Numbered from the stretch's first letter, positions 26,329 through 35,465 are shown. The stretch is DNA of 61,360 bases from Hyphomicrobiales bacterium (GCA_900470965.1 UCCS01000003.1:42729-104088), one strand, 5' to 3'. Notes: a model not told the origin generated them from the sequence alone. A program made the numbers and translations.

Positions 26329-28437
26329 TCATTTCCAGGTGAGGTGCAGCACCTCCAGCCGTTCGATGCCTGGCACCTCCACCTGTGCGCGGCCACCCTT
26401 AACGCTGAAGTTTGCGGCGCGGTCGGTAACGATGAGCCATGCCTTCGCCACCGATTTGCCAGGGGGAATTTCCACTGAAACCGTCTGCGTCGCCAGAGGG
26501 TAATTTTCGCGTATCGGCCCCTTCATCATCATCGGGTTGGTGAGGTTGAAGAGGCTGAGCGCGACGCCTTCGGCATTCTCGCGCAACGCCATGTCGATGA
26601 CGCCAGGGCCTTCGACGGTGACACGCGAGGTTTTGCCGAGCGCCCAACGCACCGCATTGCCGATCAGCTTTCCGTGGTCGACGGCGAAGACTTCCCAGAA
26701 GATCTCGCCGATATTCCAGGGGATATAGACCGTGCGGCCACCCTTGCCGGTTTCGCGGGCGATGACGCCGGCGCCTTCCGGAGCCTTGCGCGGATAGACC
26801 TCTTCCATCGGCAGATCCGGGAAGTCGGGAACATAGAGGAAGGGCGTCGTCGCATTGCCGGTGGGGTCGGCATGGATGAGGCGCGTACCGCCCATGATGC
26901 GCTCGGCACCGTCATAGCCTTGATTGACCGGATGATCCCCCGAGAGCGCCACATAGGTGTTCTTGACGATGCCGCGCGGGCCGGAAACGAATTTTGCGCC
27001 CAGTACATCGGAGAGGCCGAACTCGCTGCGCCGCTTGCCGAACTCGTCGCGCAGCGAGGTTTCGTAGGATGCGATGACGCTGCCGCCGCGCTCCACATAG
27101 GCGCGGATCGCTTCGTTCTGCGCATCCGAGAGGCAGGAGGCGTTGGCGAGGATGATCAGCTTGAAGCGGTCAAGGTTCTCCTTCGTCAGAACCTGATCCG
27201 AGAGAAGCTCGAAGGGCAGACGGGCTTCGACGAGGGCGTGATAGAAGCCGAGATCGTGTTTCTCGGCGCTGTGGCGCTCTTCCGGCGCCCAATGGCGGAG
27301 CGTCGTCGAAGGGTCGATGACGGCGATTTCGGCCGTCGGATACATGCTTTCAAGGACTGGCTCGACAGCTGCCTGCAGGGCGAAAGCATCGGCGACCGGT
27401 TCCACCCAGCGCTTGTCGGGCACGACGCCGTTGAACTTGGTGAACCAGGCATAGAGGCCGTGGGCGGTGCCGTCATTGATCCAGAGCTGCATTTCCTCGC
27501 CCGAAGTGACAGCATCCTTCCAGCGATATTCCTCCTCCGGGCCGATCGAGGTGATGAGCACAACCGGGCGGTCAGGGAAGGTGGCGCGAATGCGCTTGCC
27601 GTTGCGGCCGGCAGACCAGCCGAGTTCGAGACCCTTGCGGCCCTGATGATCGACGACGAGGAAGGGGCAATGTTTGGCGATGACCGAGAGGTCGAATTCC
27701 ATTAGCGATGCGCCGCCCATGTTGGGGATGAAGCTCGCATGCGGGCGGATCGCTTTGACCGCATCATCCCACTGGGCGATCATGTCGGTCAGCACGCGGC
27801 GGCGCCACTGCAACCAGCTCTGCCAGGCAGGATCATCGGCATCTGCCTTCTTCGGCAGGGCGTGGCCGAACATATCCTTGAAGCGGCGGGCGCTGTCTTC
27901 GCTGTAATCGACGCCGTGGCCCTGCCAGCGATTGGCGAAGACTGCATCGATATCGTATTTGCGGACGATCTCCTTCACCACCTCGGGCATGAAGACGGTG
28001 TTGTAGTCACCATAGGCATTGGTGACCCAGACATCGGGATAGGCCCAATGCCGGCGCGGCGTGCCGTCGGCATTGATCATCACCCATTCGGGATGCGCTT
28101 TTGCCGCATCGTCATGGATTGCGTGCGGGTCGACGCGGGCCATGACATGCATGTCGAGCTTGCGGGCGGCATCAACGAGCGCGCCGAAAATATCCTTGTC
28201 GCCCAGATACTTGCTGACATAGTGATAGGGTACTTCACTTGGGTAGTAGGCGATGTAGCCGCCGGCGCTAAGGCATACGGCGTTGGATTTCGTGCGCTTG
28301 AAGACATCGACCCAGAAGGCCGGATCGTATTTTTCCGGGTCGTCTTCCACGAAGGTTAGCTGCGTCCAGCGCGTTGCGGTTTTGAACCAGTCCGGCGTGC
28401 GCAGCGTGTCGGTATTCTGTCTTCTGGCGTCGAGCAT
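26329..28437 (-). CDS. Glycoside hydrolase-like protein with beta-galactosidase trimerisation domain
   Basis: A 702-residue cytoplasmic protein. Residues about 10-340 look like a TIM barrel of the hypothetical glycosyl hydrolase (GHL6-like) type: TRWTQLTFVEDDPEKYDP, HVMARVDPHAIHDDAAKAHPEW and VFANRWQGHGVDYS. Residues about 385-600 form the Rossmann-like domain that follows GH42 barrels (LIILANASCLSDAQNEAIR, YVERGGSVIASYE). A TTG start at 28449 is possible; I chose the ATG at 28437. It is co-directional with the binding-protein gene upstream and the permeases downstream, so it probably processes the imported glycoside. No characterised activity can be assigned, and I could not identify the catalytic acid pair with confidence. 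Confidence 0.72.
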   Translation of the reverse strand: MLDARRQNTDTLRTPDWFKTATRWTQLTFVEDDPEKYDPAFWVDVFKRTKSNAVCLSAGGYIAYYPSEVPYHYVSKYLGDKDIFGALVDAARKLDMHVMARVDPHAIHDDAAKAHPEWVMINADGTPRRHWAYPDVWVTNAYGDYNTVFMPEVVKEIVRKYDIDAVFANRWQGHGVDYSEDSARRFKDMFGHALPKKADADDPAWQSWLQWRRRVLTDMIAQWDDAVKAIRPHASFIPNMGGASLMEFDLSVIAKHCPFLVVDHQGRKGLELGWSAGRNGKRIRATFPDRPVVLITSIGPEEEYRWKDAVTSGEEMQLWINDGTAHGLYAWFTKFNGVVPDKRWVEPVADAFALQAAVEPVLESMYPTAEIAVIDPSTTLRHWAPEERHSAEKHDLGFYHALVEARLPFELLSDQVLTKENLDRFKLIILANASCLSDAQNEAIRAYVERGGSVIASYETSLRDEFGKRRSEFGLSDVLGAKFVSGPRGIVKNTYVALSGDHPVNQGYDGAERIMGGTRLIHADPTGNATTPFLYVPDFPDLPMEEVYPRKAPEGAGVIARETGKGGRTVYIPWNIGEIFWEVFAVDHGKLIGNAVRWALGKTSRVTVEGPGVIDMALRENAEGVALSLFNLTNPMMMKGPIRENYPLATQTVSVEIPPGKSVAKAWLIVTDRAANFSVKGGRAQVEVPGIERLEVLHLTWK

Positions 28438-28470
28438 CGTCTCATCCAATCATTGGCAAAAGAAGGCCAT

Positions 28471-28495
28471 GGCGCCGACCGGTAGAGCCGGCGCC
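28471..28495 (-). promoter_or_regulatory. Stem-loop after the binding-protein gene
   Basis: A perfect GGCGCCG/CGGCGCC stem (11-base loop) lies just downstream of the binding-protein stop. No T-tract follows. Stem-loops here often stabilise the binding-protein mRNA against 3' decay so that it is made in excess over the membrane parts. Next to it, CCAATCATTGG (28446-28456) is a separate short palindrome. Confidence 0.5.
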
Positions 28496-28523
28496 CGGAA
28501 TGCATCATTGCTGTCGCAGGCCA

Positions 28524-30449
28524 TCAGACCTTGTAGAACTGCTCCGGCATGGTGGGAGCGGGCGTCGGCCAGCCGAAGGAGTTCGGCATGGTTTTGGTAA
28601 TGTTCTTCATGCTGTTCTTTACGATGCCGTAGCCATCCGGCGGCTGGGATATGCCGAAGACATAGAAGTTGTCGGCGGCACCCTGCAGGATCTGCTTCAT
28701 GATCTCCTGCTGTCCGGCGGCATCTGAGGTTGATTTCAGCTTGTCGTAGAGCTCAAGCTGCTTTTTAGTTTCTTCCGGTGGCTCCTCGGCACTGGCGTTG
28801 TTGCGGTCGAGATACCAAAGCTGCCAGGCCGGGGCATACATTGCATTCGAATCCGTCGGTACGTAGTAGCGCGGGTCGAGCATGGCGGCGACACCACCAT
28901 TCGCACCGAACTGGTGAGCCGTCGCGTCGAAATCACGGCCCTGACGGACACGGGTTTCCCAGAGCGAACGGTCCATGGTGCGCATCTGCGCATCGATGCC
29001 GACCGCCTGGAACATGGGGATGACGAGCTGGAAGAGATCGAGGAAGACGGCGCGTGCCTGGTCGATCTCGAAGATCACCGTCAGGCGACGGCCTTTCTCG
29101 TCCAAACGGAAGTTCTGGTCGTCACGCTTCGGGATGAGCGTGTCGAGCAGGGCATTCGCCTTGTCGACATCGTAGCTCGTGAACTGCGTGGCAAGCTGCT
29201 CATTGTAGAGCGGGTCGCCCTGCTTGATCGAAGGCTGGGCAGGTGCGCCCTGGCCGACGAGCACGGCGTCGATCAGCGACTGGCGATCGAGCGCCATGGA
29301 GAGTGCCGCGCGAAAATCCTTGTTGCGGAAGAGCTTTCGCTTGGTCTCGTCATTGTGGTTCAGGTTGAAGATGAAGTTCATCACATTGGCTTCGGTGGAA
29401 GTCAGCGTGTAGAAATCATACTTGCCCTGCTCGCGCGCATCGTAGAGCACGGACTTGTTGTTCGGTGTGGCGATATACTGGTCCATCAGGTCGATTTCGC
29501 CCTGCATGACCTTGAGCAGCAGCACCTGCGGATCGGCGACCATCTGGTAGACGATGCGGTCCATATAGGGGAGCTGGTTACCCTCCGTATCCACCTTCCA
29601 GTAGAAGGGGTTGCGTTCGGCAATAGCGCGTTCGGTGTTCTCGCCGGGTGCAGTCGTAAACATCCAGGCATGCAGGCAGGGCTTCTTCGAGGAGTTCAGG
29701 AAGAAGGCATTGTCGTCCTGGAAGCCGGAGGCGGACTGAAAGGCGGCGATCCAGCTTTCGAAGCCGCGCTGTTTGGCAAGCTCGTCAGCCTTCGGGTTAT
29801 AATCGATATGGAACTGCTCGAGATAATGTTTGGGGCAGCGCGTCGTGTGGTCACTATTGGCCCAGGCGACCTGCAACGGGAACATACCGTTAGGTTTCGC
29901 GAAGATAACTTTAAACGTTTGTTCGTCGACAATTTCGAGCTTCGCCGGCTTACCAGCAGTTTTCCAGTGGCCTTGTCCGTTAACGGCGACGCGCTTGTCG
30001 GTCAGGATCGTGTCGTACCAGAATTTCACATCAGCCGTGGTGTAAGGCTGGCCGTCTGACCACTTCATGCCCTTGCGCAGGCGGATGGTATATTCTGTGG
30101 AATCCGCATTGCCGTCGAAGGCTTCGGCGACGTTCAGCGTCACTCCGGACCAGTCGGGCGTATAGCGCAACAGCGGTTCATAGGCCTGATAGCGGAACAG
30201 CATCGACAGTGAGCCGCCGCCGACGAGGGCCATATTCCAGTCGCCACCGTGTTTGCCGACGCTTTCGACCGGCTTGATGACAAGCGGATTTTCCGGCAGC
30301 CGGTCCTTGAGGGCCGGCAACGCGCCGCTTGAAACTTTGTCTTTCAGAATGTCCGCTTCCTTGAAGTCGGCGGCGAATGCCGGCAGAGCCGGCAAGATCA
30401 GAACGGCCGAAGTCCCGGCCAGAAACGCACGACGTTTCAGCTTGATCAT
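28524..30449 (-). CDS. Opp-type ABC transporter substrate-binding protein with Tat-like signal peptide
   Basis: A 641-residue family-5 solute-binding protein, longer than standard DppA (about 535), as in the subgroup that binds large oligosaccharides or peptides. The N-terminus MIKLKRRAFLAGTSAVLILPALPAFA carries a twin-arginine-type RRAFLAG motif, so export through Tat is likely. Family segments include RLRKGMKWSDGQPYTTADVKFWYD and FRAALSMALDRQSLIDAVL. The ATG at 30449 has a GGAGGAG ribosome site. It is the first gene of the - strand cluster and is divergent from a LacI regulator 159 bp away. Confidence 0.9.
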   Translation of the reverse strand: MIKLKRRAFLAGTSAVLILPALPAFAADFKEADILKDKVSSGALPALKDRLPENPLVIKPVESVGKHGGDWNMALVGGGSLSMLFRYQAYEPLLRYTPDWSGVTLNVAEAFDGNADSTEYTIRLRKGMKWSDGQPYTTADVKFWYDTILTDKRVAVNGQGHWKTAGKPAKLEIVDEQTFKVIFAKPNGMFPLQVAWANSDHTTRCPKHYLEQFHIDYNPKADELAKQRGFESWIAAFQSASGFQDDNAFFLNSSKKPCLHAWMFTTAPGENTERAIAERNPFYWKVDTEGNQLPYMDRIVYQMVADPQVLLLKVMQGEIDLMDQYIATPNNKSVLYDAREQGKYDFYTLTSTEANVMNFIFNLNHNDETKRKLFRNKDFRAALSMALDRQSLIDAVLVGQGAPAQPSIKQGDPLYNEQLATQFTSYDVDKANALLDTLIPKRDDQNFRLDEKGRRLTVIFEIDQARAVFLDLFQLVIPMFQAVGIDAQMRTMDRSLWETRVRQGRDFDATAHQFGANGGVAAMLDPRYYVPTDSNAMYAPAWQLWYLDRNNASAEEPPEETKKQLELYDKLKSTSDAAGQQEIMKQILQGAADNFYVFGISQPPDGYGIVKNSMKNITKTMPNSFGWPTPAPTMPEQFYKV

Positions 30450-30540
30450 AGGGTTCTCCTCCAAAAATCCTCAGCGCTTATCGTTATTTTTTGCTTTCAG
30501 GCTGGGATAACGAGAAGAATACATTTGGATATTGTTAGGT

Positions 30541-30605
30541 AAAGCGTTATGTTCTGTTAGTGCAAGAATTTGCAATTCCGGTAGGTAACGTGTAGCGAAG
30601 CGCTC
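30541..30605. promoter_or_regulatory. Divergent promoter/operator region of the glycoside locus
   Basis: The AT-rich gap between the binding protein and the LacI gene holds TGCAAGAATTTGCA (30561-30574, arms TGCAA/TTGCA), a TAAAGCGTTAT element at about 30540-30550, and a GCGAAGCGCTCC element at about 30595-30605. Any of these could be the operator of the adjacent LacI protein; none is a clean consensus site. Confidence 0.4.
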
Positions 30606-30608
30606 CGA

Positions 30609-31691
30609 ATGCCGGATGGAACATCGAGGTGGAAAGTGGGAAGCAGGGGGCGAGTTACCTTACAGACGATCGCGCGGGAGGTCGGCCTCTCGAAATATGC
30701 GGTGTCGCGCTCGCTAGCCGGCAAGAGCGGTGTCAGTGAGGAGACGCGTGCGCTGATCCGCGCCACTGCCGAACGGCTGGGCTACACGCGCCCTGCCGGC
30801 CAATCGCAGACCAATGATATCGCCGTCGTTTTCCACGATCTCGATGCCGTCAACAGCGAACTCTACATGCAGATCCAGAATGGCGTGCAGCGTGAGGCGC
30901 ATAGGCTCGGCATGGCGCTACGCATCCGCTGGACCCACAGTGCCGGTCAGCTGGAAGAGCTGGGGCGGTCCTGCGCCGGTCTACTACTCGTCGGTCCGCA
31001 TGATCGGGAGGCGATCGCTGCGGCAACGGCGACCGGTGTGCCGATCGTACGTTTCGGGTGGGTCGATCCGCTGGAGCAAGCCGATCAGGTGACCGGCACC
31101 GACCATGAGGCGGGGCAGGCGGTACTGCAATATCTGATCGAACTCGGCCATCGGTCGATCGCTTATGTCAACGGCACGCCCGGTTTCCGGGGCCGGCGCG
31201 AGCGCTTCTACGGTGCGCGGGAGATTGCCGAACGCTGCGAGGATGTCTTGCTGCATGTGTTAAGCTTCGACGAACAGATCGGCTTCGGCGAGGTTTTCAA
31301 GGACCTCAAGGCAAAGGGCATCCACCCGACGGCTTTCTTCTGTGCCCATGACGGACTGGCGCTGACCGTGGTTTCCGAATTGCTGGGCCAGGGCTATCGC
31401 ATTCCCGATGATGTCTCGGTCGTCGGCTTCGGCGATTTCTCGCCGGCCACGCAGATTTCGCCGTCATTGACGACGGTGAAAATGGAAGGGCAGGAGGGCG
31501 GGGCCGTCGGTCTGCGGCTGCTCCTGGAGCGGATCGAAAATCCGCGCCTACCCGGCATGCCTGCCCGCCGCGTCATGATCGCTTCACGCATCGTCGAGCG
31601 CCGTTCGGCTGGTCCGTGCAAGGTGGCGGCAGTTGCCGATCCGGAAATGCCGAAATCGGAAGCCGATCAGCACAGTGCGCTTGTGAAGTGA
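30609..31691 (+). CDS. LacI-family transcriptional regulator of the glycoside locus
   Basis: A 360-residue regulator with an N-terminal helix-turn-helix (VTLQTIAREVGLSKYAVSRSL) and hinge segment (ERLGYTRPAGQSQTND), followed by a sugar-binding-type effector domain with VSVVGFGDFSPATQISPSLTTV near the C-terminus. The ATG at 30609 has a poor ribosome site; a GTG at 30636 preceded by GAGG is a good alternative that keeps the whole DNA-binding domain. It is divergent from the Opp-type transporter operon and convergent with an isomerase-like gene, so it probably senses the imported sugar or a breakdown product. Confidence 0.9.
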   Translation: MPDGTSRWKVGSRGRVTLQTIAREVGLSKYAVSRSLAGKSGVSEETRALIRATAERLGYTRPAGQSQTNDIAVVFHDLDAVNSELYMQIQNGVQREAHRLGMALRIRWTHSAGQLEELGRSCAGLLLVGPHDREAIAAATATGVPIVRFGWVDPLEQADQVTGTDHEAGQAVLQYLIELGHRSIAYVNGTPGFRGRRERFYGAREIAERCEDVLLHVLSFDEQIGFGEVFKDLKAKGIHPTAFFCAHDGLALTVVSELLGQGYRIPDDVSVVGFGDFSPATQISPSLTTVKMEGQEGGAVGLRLLLERIENPRLPGMPARRVMIASRIVERRSAGPCKVAAVADPEMPKSEADQHSALVK

Positions 31692-31730
31692 TCGGGCTGA
31701 TGCTGCTGGGTGACGGCAGAATGCTGAACG

Positions 31731-32498
31731 TCAGCCCAAGGTCGCAATTGCCGCCTTCACCGCATCCGCACCCGGAGCCGTTGGCTTGTATTCCATGCCG
31801 ATAGCCCCGGTGTAGCCGTTGGAGAAGATCCAGTTCAGGCGGTGAGCGAGATCGATCGTGCCGGTGCCGGGTTCGTTGCGACCGGGGTGGTCAGCGACAT
31901 GAACGTGGAAAACGCGGTCGATGCGGCCGGCCAGAACATCTTCCGTGCGCTCGTCCATGACGGCGGAATGATAGATGTCGTAGACGATGCCGATTTCCGG
32001 ACGGGCGACGTCATCGACGATATCCAGCCCCTCGCGGGTGGAATCGAGGAAATAGCCGACGTGGTCGATGCGGATATTGAGCGGTTCGACACCGAGGCGC
32101 ACGCCGCTATCATCAAGGATGTCGGCGCCGGCCCGTAGCGTGTCGGTGAGCGCCTTGCGCTGTTCGTCTCGAGTGAAGCCCTCGAGATCGTCGCCGGCCT
32201 GCGCGATCAGGACAGGGGCGCCGAGGCGCTTTGCAACGGCAACGGAGTCGGCGAGACCCTTCAGCCAGGTCTCGCGATTGGTGGCATCGGTGAGTGCGAT
32301 CATCGGCTCGGCGACGAGGCTCGTTACCTTGAGGCCTGTTTCCTGTAATGCGGCTTCGATCGCGTCGAGATCCTTGTCCGTCCAGCGCCAAAACTCGATG
32401 GCCTTGAGGCCGGCGGCATGGGCACGGCGGATGCGATCGGTGAAATGATCGCCTTCCTCGGCAAACAGCCATTCAATGCAAGCTGAATAAAGACGCAT
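31731..32498 (-). CDS. Hydroxypyruvate isomerase-like TIM-barrel protein (second copy)
   Basis: A 255-residue protein of the xylose-isomerase barrel family, paralogous to the gene at 21527-22324. Shared family residues include Glu138 (LGVEPLN), Asp174 and His177 (YDIYHSAV), HVHVADHPGRNEPGTG at 198-213 and Glu236 (GMEYKP). The region before the barrel core differs strongly from the first copy, so the substrates probably differ. A sugar or keto-acid isomerase or epimerase role is likely. It is divergent from an SDR gene about 160 bp away and ends 39 bp from the convergent LacI gene. Confidence 0.82.
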   Translation of the reverse strand: MRLYSACIEWLFAEEGDHFTDRIRRAHAAGLKAIEFWRWTDKDLDAIEAALQETGLKVTSLVAEPMIALTDATNRETWLKGLADSVAVAKRLGAPVLIAQAGDDLEGFTRDEQRKALTDTLRAGADILDDSGVRLGVEPLNIRIDHVGYFLDSTREGLDIVDDVARPEIGIVYDIYHSAVMDERTEDVLAGRIDRVFHVHVADHPGRNEPGTGTIDLAHRLNWIFSNGYTGAIGMEYKPTAPGADAVKAAIATLG

Positions 32499-32661
32499 GA
32501 AAATTCCTCCACTATGCCCGCAGGCATGCGACAGAACGCGACCTGCGGCAAGAGGGATCAGTTAGCAGCACCAATGATTTTCCGCCATGGCTTGACGGGC
32601 AGAGCCAATGCCGGAAGAGTTGGCGGAGCGGCCGGACCGCCGGCCGGATTGGGAGGATTTC

Positions 32662-33450
32662 ATGGATCTTGGATTGAAGGGGAAGACCGCCGTCATCACG
32701 GGTGGTTCCGTCGGTATCGGGCTGGCGATCGCCGAAGGGCTGGCGGCCGAGGGTGCTAACCTCATTTTGTCTGCGCGTGGACGCGAGCGGTTGGATGCTG
32801 AAGCCGTGCGCATTGCCGAAAAATATGGTGTCAGTGCCATTGCGGTCGAAAGCGATGTGGCGACTGTCGAGGGCACGGAGGCGATCATCGCGGCGGCAGC
32901 CGAGCGTGGTGGAGCGGATATTCTCATCAACAATGCCGGCACCGGCTCCAACGAGACGGTCATGGAGGCGCCCGACGAGAAGTGGCAGGCGGATTTTGAT
33001 CTGCATGTGATGGCCGCCGTGCGCCTTGCCCGCGGAATTGCGCCGCAAATGAAGAAGCGCGGCGGCGGAGTGATCCTTCACAATGCCTCGATCTGTGCCG
33101 TGCAGCCGCTGTGGTACGAGCCGATCTATAATGTCACCAAGGCGGCGCTCATGATGTTTTCCAAGACGCTCTCCACAGAGCTCGTCAAGGACAAGATTCG
33201 CGTCAACTGCATCAACGCCGGCCTCATCCTGACGCCCGACTGGATCAAGACCGCCAAGCAGCTGACAGCGGAGACCGGTGGTGACTGGGAGGGCTACCTG
33301 CAGAGCGTGGCGGATGAGCATGCCTCGTCCAAACGTTTCGGCACGCCGGAGGAGCTTGCAAACTTCTTCGTCTTCCTCTGCTCCGACCGAGCGAGCTACA
33401 GTATTGGCTCCACCTATTTCGTCGATGGCGGCATGCTGAAAACGGTCTAG
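32662..33450 (+). CDS. Short-chain dehydrogenase/reductase (SDR)
   Basis: A 262-residue classical SDR. The cofactor motif TGGSVGIG is at 13-20, NNAG at 90-93, and the catalytic triad Ser143, Tyr156 and Lys160 (PIYNVTK). The frame opens at 32608, but the ATG at 32662 is preceded by GGGAGGATTTC and gives the usual N-terminus, so it is preferred. It is divergent from the isomerase-like gene at 31731 and probably oxidises or reduces a sugar or sugar acid of the same locus. Confidence 0.88.
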   Translation: MDLGLKGKTAVITGGSVGIGLAIAEGLAAEGANLILSARGRERLDAEAVRIAEKYGVSAIAVESDVATVEGTEAIIAAAAERGGADILINNAGTGSNETVMEAPDEKWQADFDLHVMAAVRLARGIAPQMKKRGGGVILHNASICAVQPLWYEPIYNVTKAALMMFSKTLSTELVKDKIRVNCINAGLILTPDWIKTAKQLTAETGGDWEGYLQSVADEHASSKRFGTPEELANFFVFLCSDRASYSIGSTYFVDGGMLKTV

Positions 33451-33452
33451 AC

Positions 33453-33514
33453 GAGACTTCCGGTCTCGCATCGGTTGGCGGTGCGAGACAACCTTCTGGA
33501 GGCCTGCAAGGTTC
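33453..33514 (+). promoter_or_regulatory. Overlapping, mutually exclusive hairpins after the SDR gene
   Basis: GAGAC/GTCTC (33453-33467) shares its right arm with a stronger pair GTCTCGCA/TGCGAGAC (33463-33489), so only one can form at a time. A third stem, AACCTT/AAGGTT, follows at about 33490-33513. No T-tract follows. This may be the 3' end structure of the SDR transcript or a switch. Confidence 0.35.
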
Positions 33515-33657
33515 AGGAAACTCTGAATAGCGGTTTTACGGCAACATATTGCTGATGTAGCCTATAAAAACTGGTTATTTTGTTGTCTCTTCATGGTTTT
33601 GACTCTATTTGCCTGCTATTACAGAAGCATAATGCCGCAAAGTGCAGGGCGACCCAG

Positions 33658-34119
33658 ATGTTGACGAAAAAAGGAAAATACGGATTGAAGGCGCTGGTCG
33701 ATCTGGCGCGGCTGGCGCCGGGCGAGACCGCCTTCATCAACGACATCGCGTCGCGCAACAATATTCCGAAGAAGTTTCTCGATACGATCCTGCTCGAACT
33801 GCGCAATGTCGGCATCCTGCGGTCGAAGAAGGGGCCGGGCGGCGGGTATTCGCTGTCGCGGCCTGCGTCGGAGATCCGCATTGGTCATGTCATCCGTACG
33901 CTGGATGGGCCGCTTGCGCCGATCCGCTGCGCCAGCCGCACGGCTTACGAGGCCTGCGATGACTGCGCAGATCCCGAGACCTGTCAGGTGCGGCGCTCGA
34001 TGACCGAAGTCCGGGACGCGATCGCTGCCATTCTCGACAACATGACGCTCGAACAGTTCGTTGTCGGCGGCGGCATCGAAACGGTCGAGGAAAAGGTCCC
34101 GGTTTCCGCCGCGAGCTGA
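33658..34119 (+). CDS. Rrf2-family transcriptional regulator with four cysteines
   Basis: A 153-residue winged-helix regulator. Residues 1-80 form the DNA-binding part (LTKKGKYGLKALVDLARL, IPKKFLDTILLELRNVGIL, wing KKGPGGGYSLSRPA). Cys91, Cys100, Cys103 and Cys109 lie in the loop after the dimer helix region, where IscR carries its Fe-S ligands, but with different spacing. This suggests an Fe-S cluster or thiol redox sensing. The ATG at 33658 follows CAGGGCGACCCAG; the upstream-extended frame from 33580 is not needed for the fold. It converges with the acyl-CoA dehydrogenase-like gene, and its target is unknown. Confidence 0.85.
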   Translation: MLTKKGKYGLKALVDLARLAPGETAFINDIASRNNIPKKFLDTILLELRNVGILRSKKGPGGGYSLSRPASEIRIGHVIRTLDGPLAPIRCASRTAYEACDDCADPETCQVRRSMTEVRDAIAAILDNMTLEQFVVGGGIETVEEKVPVSAAS

Positions 34120-34184
34120 TCCGCGCTCCCTTTATTTCCCCGCAATTCCGTATGCAAACTGCGGCACAGTTTTCGGGAGTTGCT

Positions 34185-35309
34185 TCAGCTTTCCCTGATT
34201 TTCAGAATATGCGCGCCTGCTGCCTTCAACAGCGGCTCGCGCTGGATTGCCATGTCGTGGATGCGGGCGTTGCGCCAGTGACGGTCGAGGTTGAGCGCTA
34301 TGCTGCCGGTCGCGCCCCGGGCCAGTTCGAAGAGAGCATTTGCCGTGTCCAGCGCCACGTCGGTTGCCGTGAGGCAGGCGGATGAGGCGGAGAAATAGGC
34401 TTCCGCCATGGCTGCTTCGGCGGGGCTTACCTGGGCGATATCCAGTTTGCGGCCTGCCTGTTCCAGCGCGCCGGTCGCGATTTCGATGCGGATGGCGCGC
34501 TCGCCGATTTTGCCAAAGAGGGCAGAGGGCTCCTTCGCCATGACGAGCAGGTCGGCAAAGGCTGCACGGGCGATACCGAGGCTGACGGCTGCCTGCAGCA
34601 GAAGGCCCAGGGACTTTTCCGTCGTGTGATCGCCGGATGGAGCGGCGGTGACGGTGTCTACATTCACATGCAGCTTGCCGGTAATCAGCGTTGCCGTGCC
34701 GTTGATGCGAAGCCCGAAAGCATCCCAGTCGTCTATCGCCTGCAGTTCGTCGCTGTCACGCTGCAGATGCAACGTCACCCTGCGGCCGCCGGGATCGATC
34801 GCTGCTGCGGCGATCCAGTCGGAGAAAAGGATGGCGGCTGCCTGTTCCGACCGGCCTGTCAGGCGAAAGCCGGAGCCCTCGGCAACGAGGCTTGCCTGAT
34901 CGGTAAAACGGGTCGCAGCGAAACGGTCGCCGTCCAATGCGCGGGTGAAAAGGGCGATCTTCAGCTCTTCCGAGGGCTGGTTGCGCAGCCCTTCCAGCAC
35001 GCGGAAGTGAGATGTCAGCACGTTGCCGATCGAGGCATCGCTTTCGGCGACGATGGCGACGATCTCGGCGAGCAGGGCGTTGGAAATATCGAGCCCGGCA
35101 TATTCAGGGGGAACGGTGATTGCTGTGAGGCCGGATTGCGAGAGCGCGTCGAGCTCGGCGTTTGGCATGAGGCGGTTGATGTCGCGCTCGCTTGCCTGCC
35201 GGCGAAATCCGGCCGCAAGCTCGCGAGCCGCGGAGATGGCCTCCTCCTCAGTCTCGATGCGGTGCGCCGGAGGACGCACATTGTCGTGCAGTTGCGATAC
35301 GGTGCCCAT
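34185..35309 (-). CDS. Acyl-CoA dehydrogenase-like flavoprotein (SfnB/DszC-type monooxygenase family)
   Basis: A 374-residue protein with the three-domain acyl-CoA dehydrogenase layout: an N-terminal helical part (about 20-125), a beta domain (about 130-225) and a C-terminal helical bundle. The segment GLTAITVPPEYAGLDISNALLAEI and the lack of the usual catalytic Glu loop place it with the flavin-dependent monooxygenase branch (SfnB/DszC), linked in other bacteria to sulfur or sulfone use. It has no CoA-binding features I can recognise. It is divergent from the phosphatase gene and convergent with the Rrf2 regulator. A sulfur-scavenging role is inference from the family only. Confidence 0.75.
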   Translation of the reverse strand: MGTVSQLHDNVRPPAHRIETEEEAISAARELAAGFRRQASERDINRLMPNAELDALSQSGLTAITVPPEYAGLDISNALLAEIVAIVAESDASIGNVLTSHFRVLEGLRNQPSEELKIALFTRALDGDRFAATRFTDQASLVAEGSGFRLTGRSEQAAAILFSDWIAAAAIDPGGRRVTLHLQRDSDELQAIDDWDAFGLRINGTATLITGKLHVNVDTVTAAPSGDHTTEKSLGLLLQAAVSLGIARAAFADLLVMAKEPSALFGKIGERAIRIEIATGALEQAGRKLDIAQVSPAEAAMAEAYFSASSACLTATDVALDTANALFELARGATGSIALNLDRHWRNARIHDMAIQREPLLKAAGAHILKIRES

Positions 35310-35465
35310 CTACCACTCTTTCCTGGTGCTAAAAAAGTGCGTGATTGCATCGGCTTGCGTAAGGCCGCTTTTTCCACAAAAGCCCGGCTGGCGGAATTTT
35401 CTTACCAGCTTGATCGCCTTGCCGTATGCTCTACTTATGGTTAAGGGACGGCGAACTGATCAGGA

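Noticed and set aside
31692..31730. GGGCTGA/TCAGCCC pair between the LacI gene and the isomerase as a terminator
   Set aside because: The loop is very long, part of the arm may lie in coding sequence, and no T-tract follows.
33599..33633. TTGACT and CATAAT as a -35/-10 promoter for the Rrf2 gene
   Set aside because: The spacing is 23 bases, too long for a sigma-70 type promoter.
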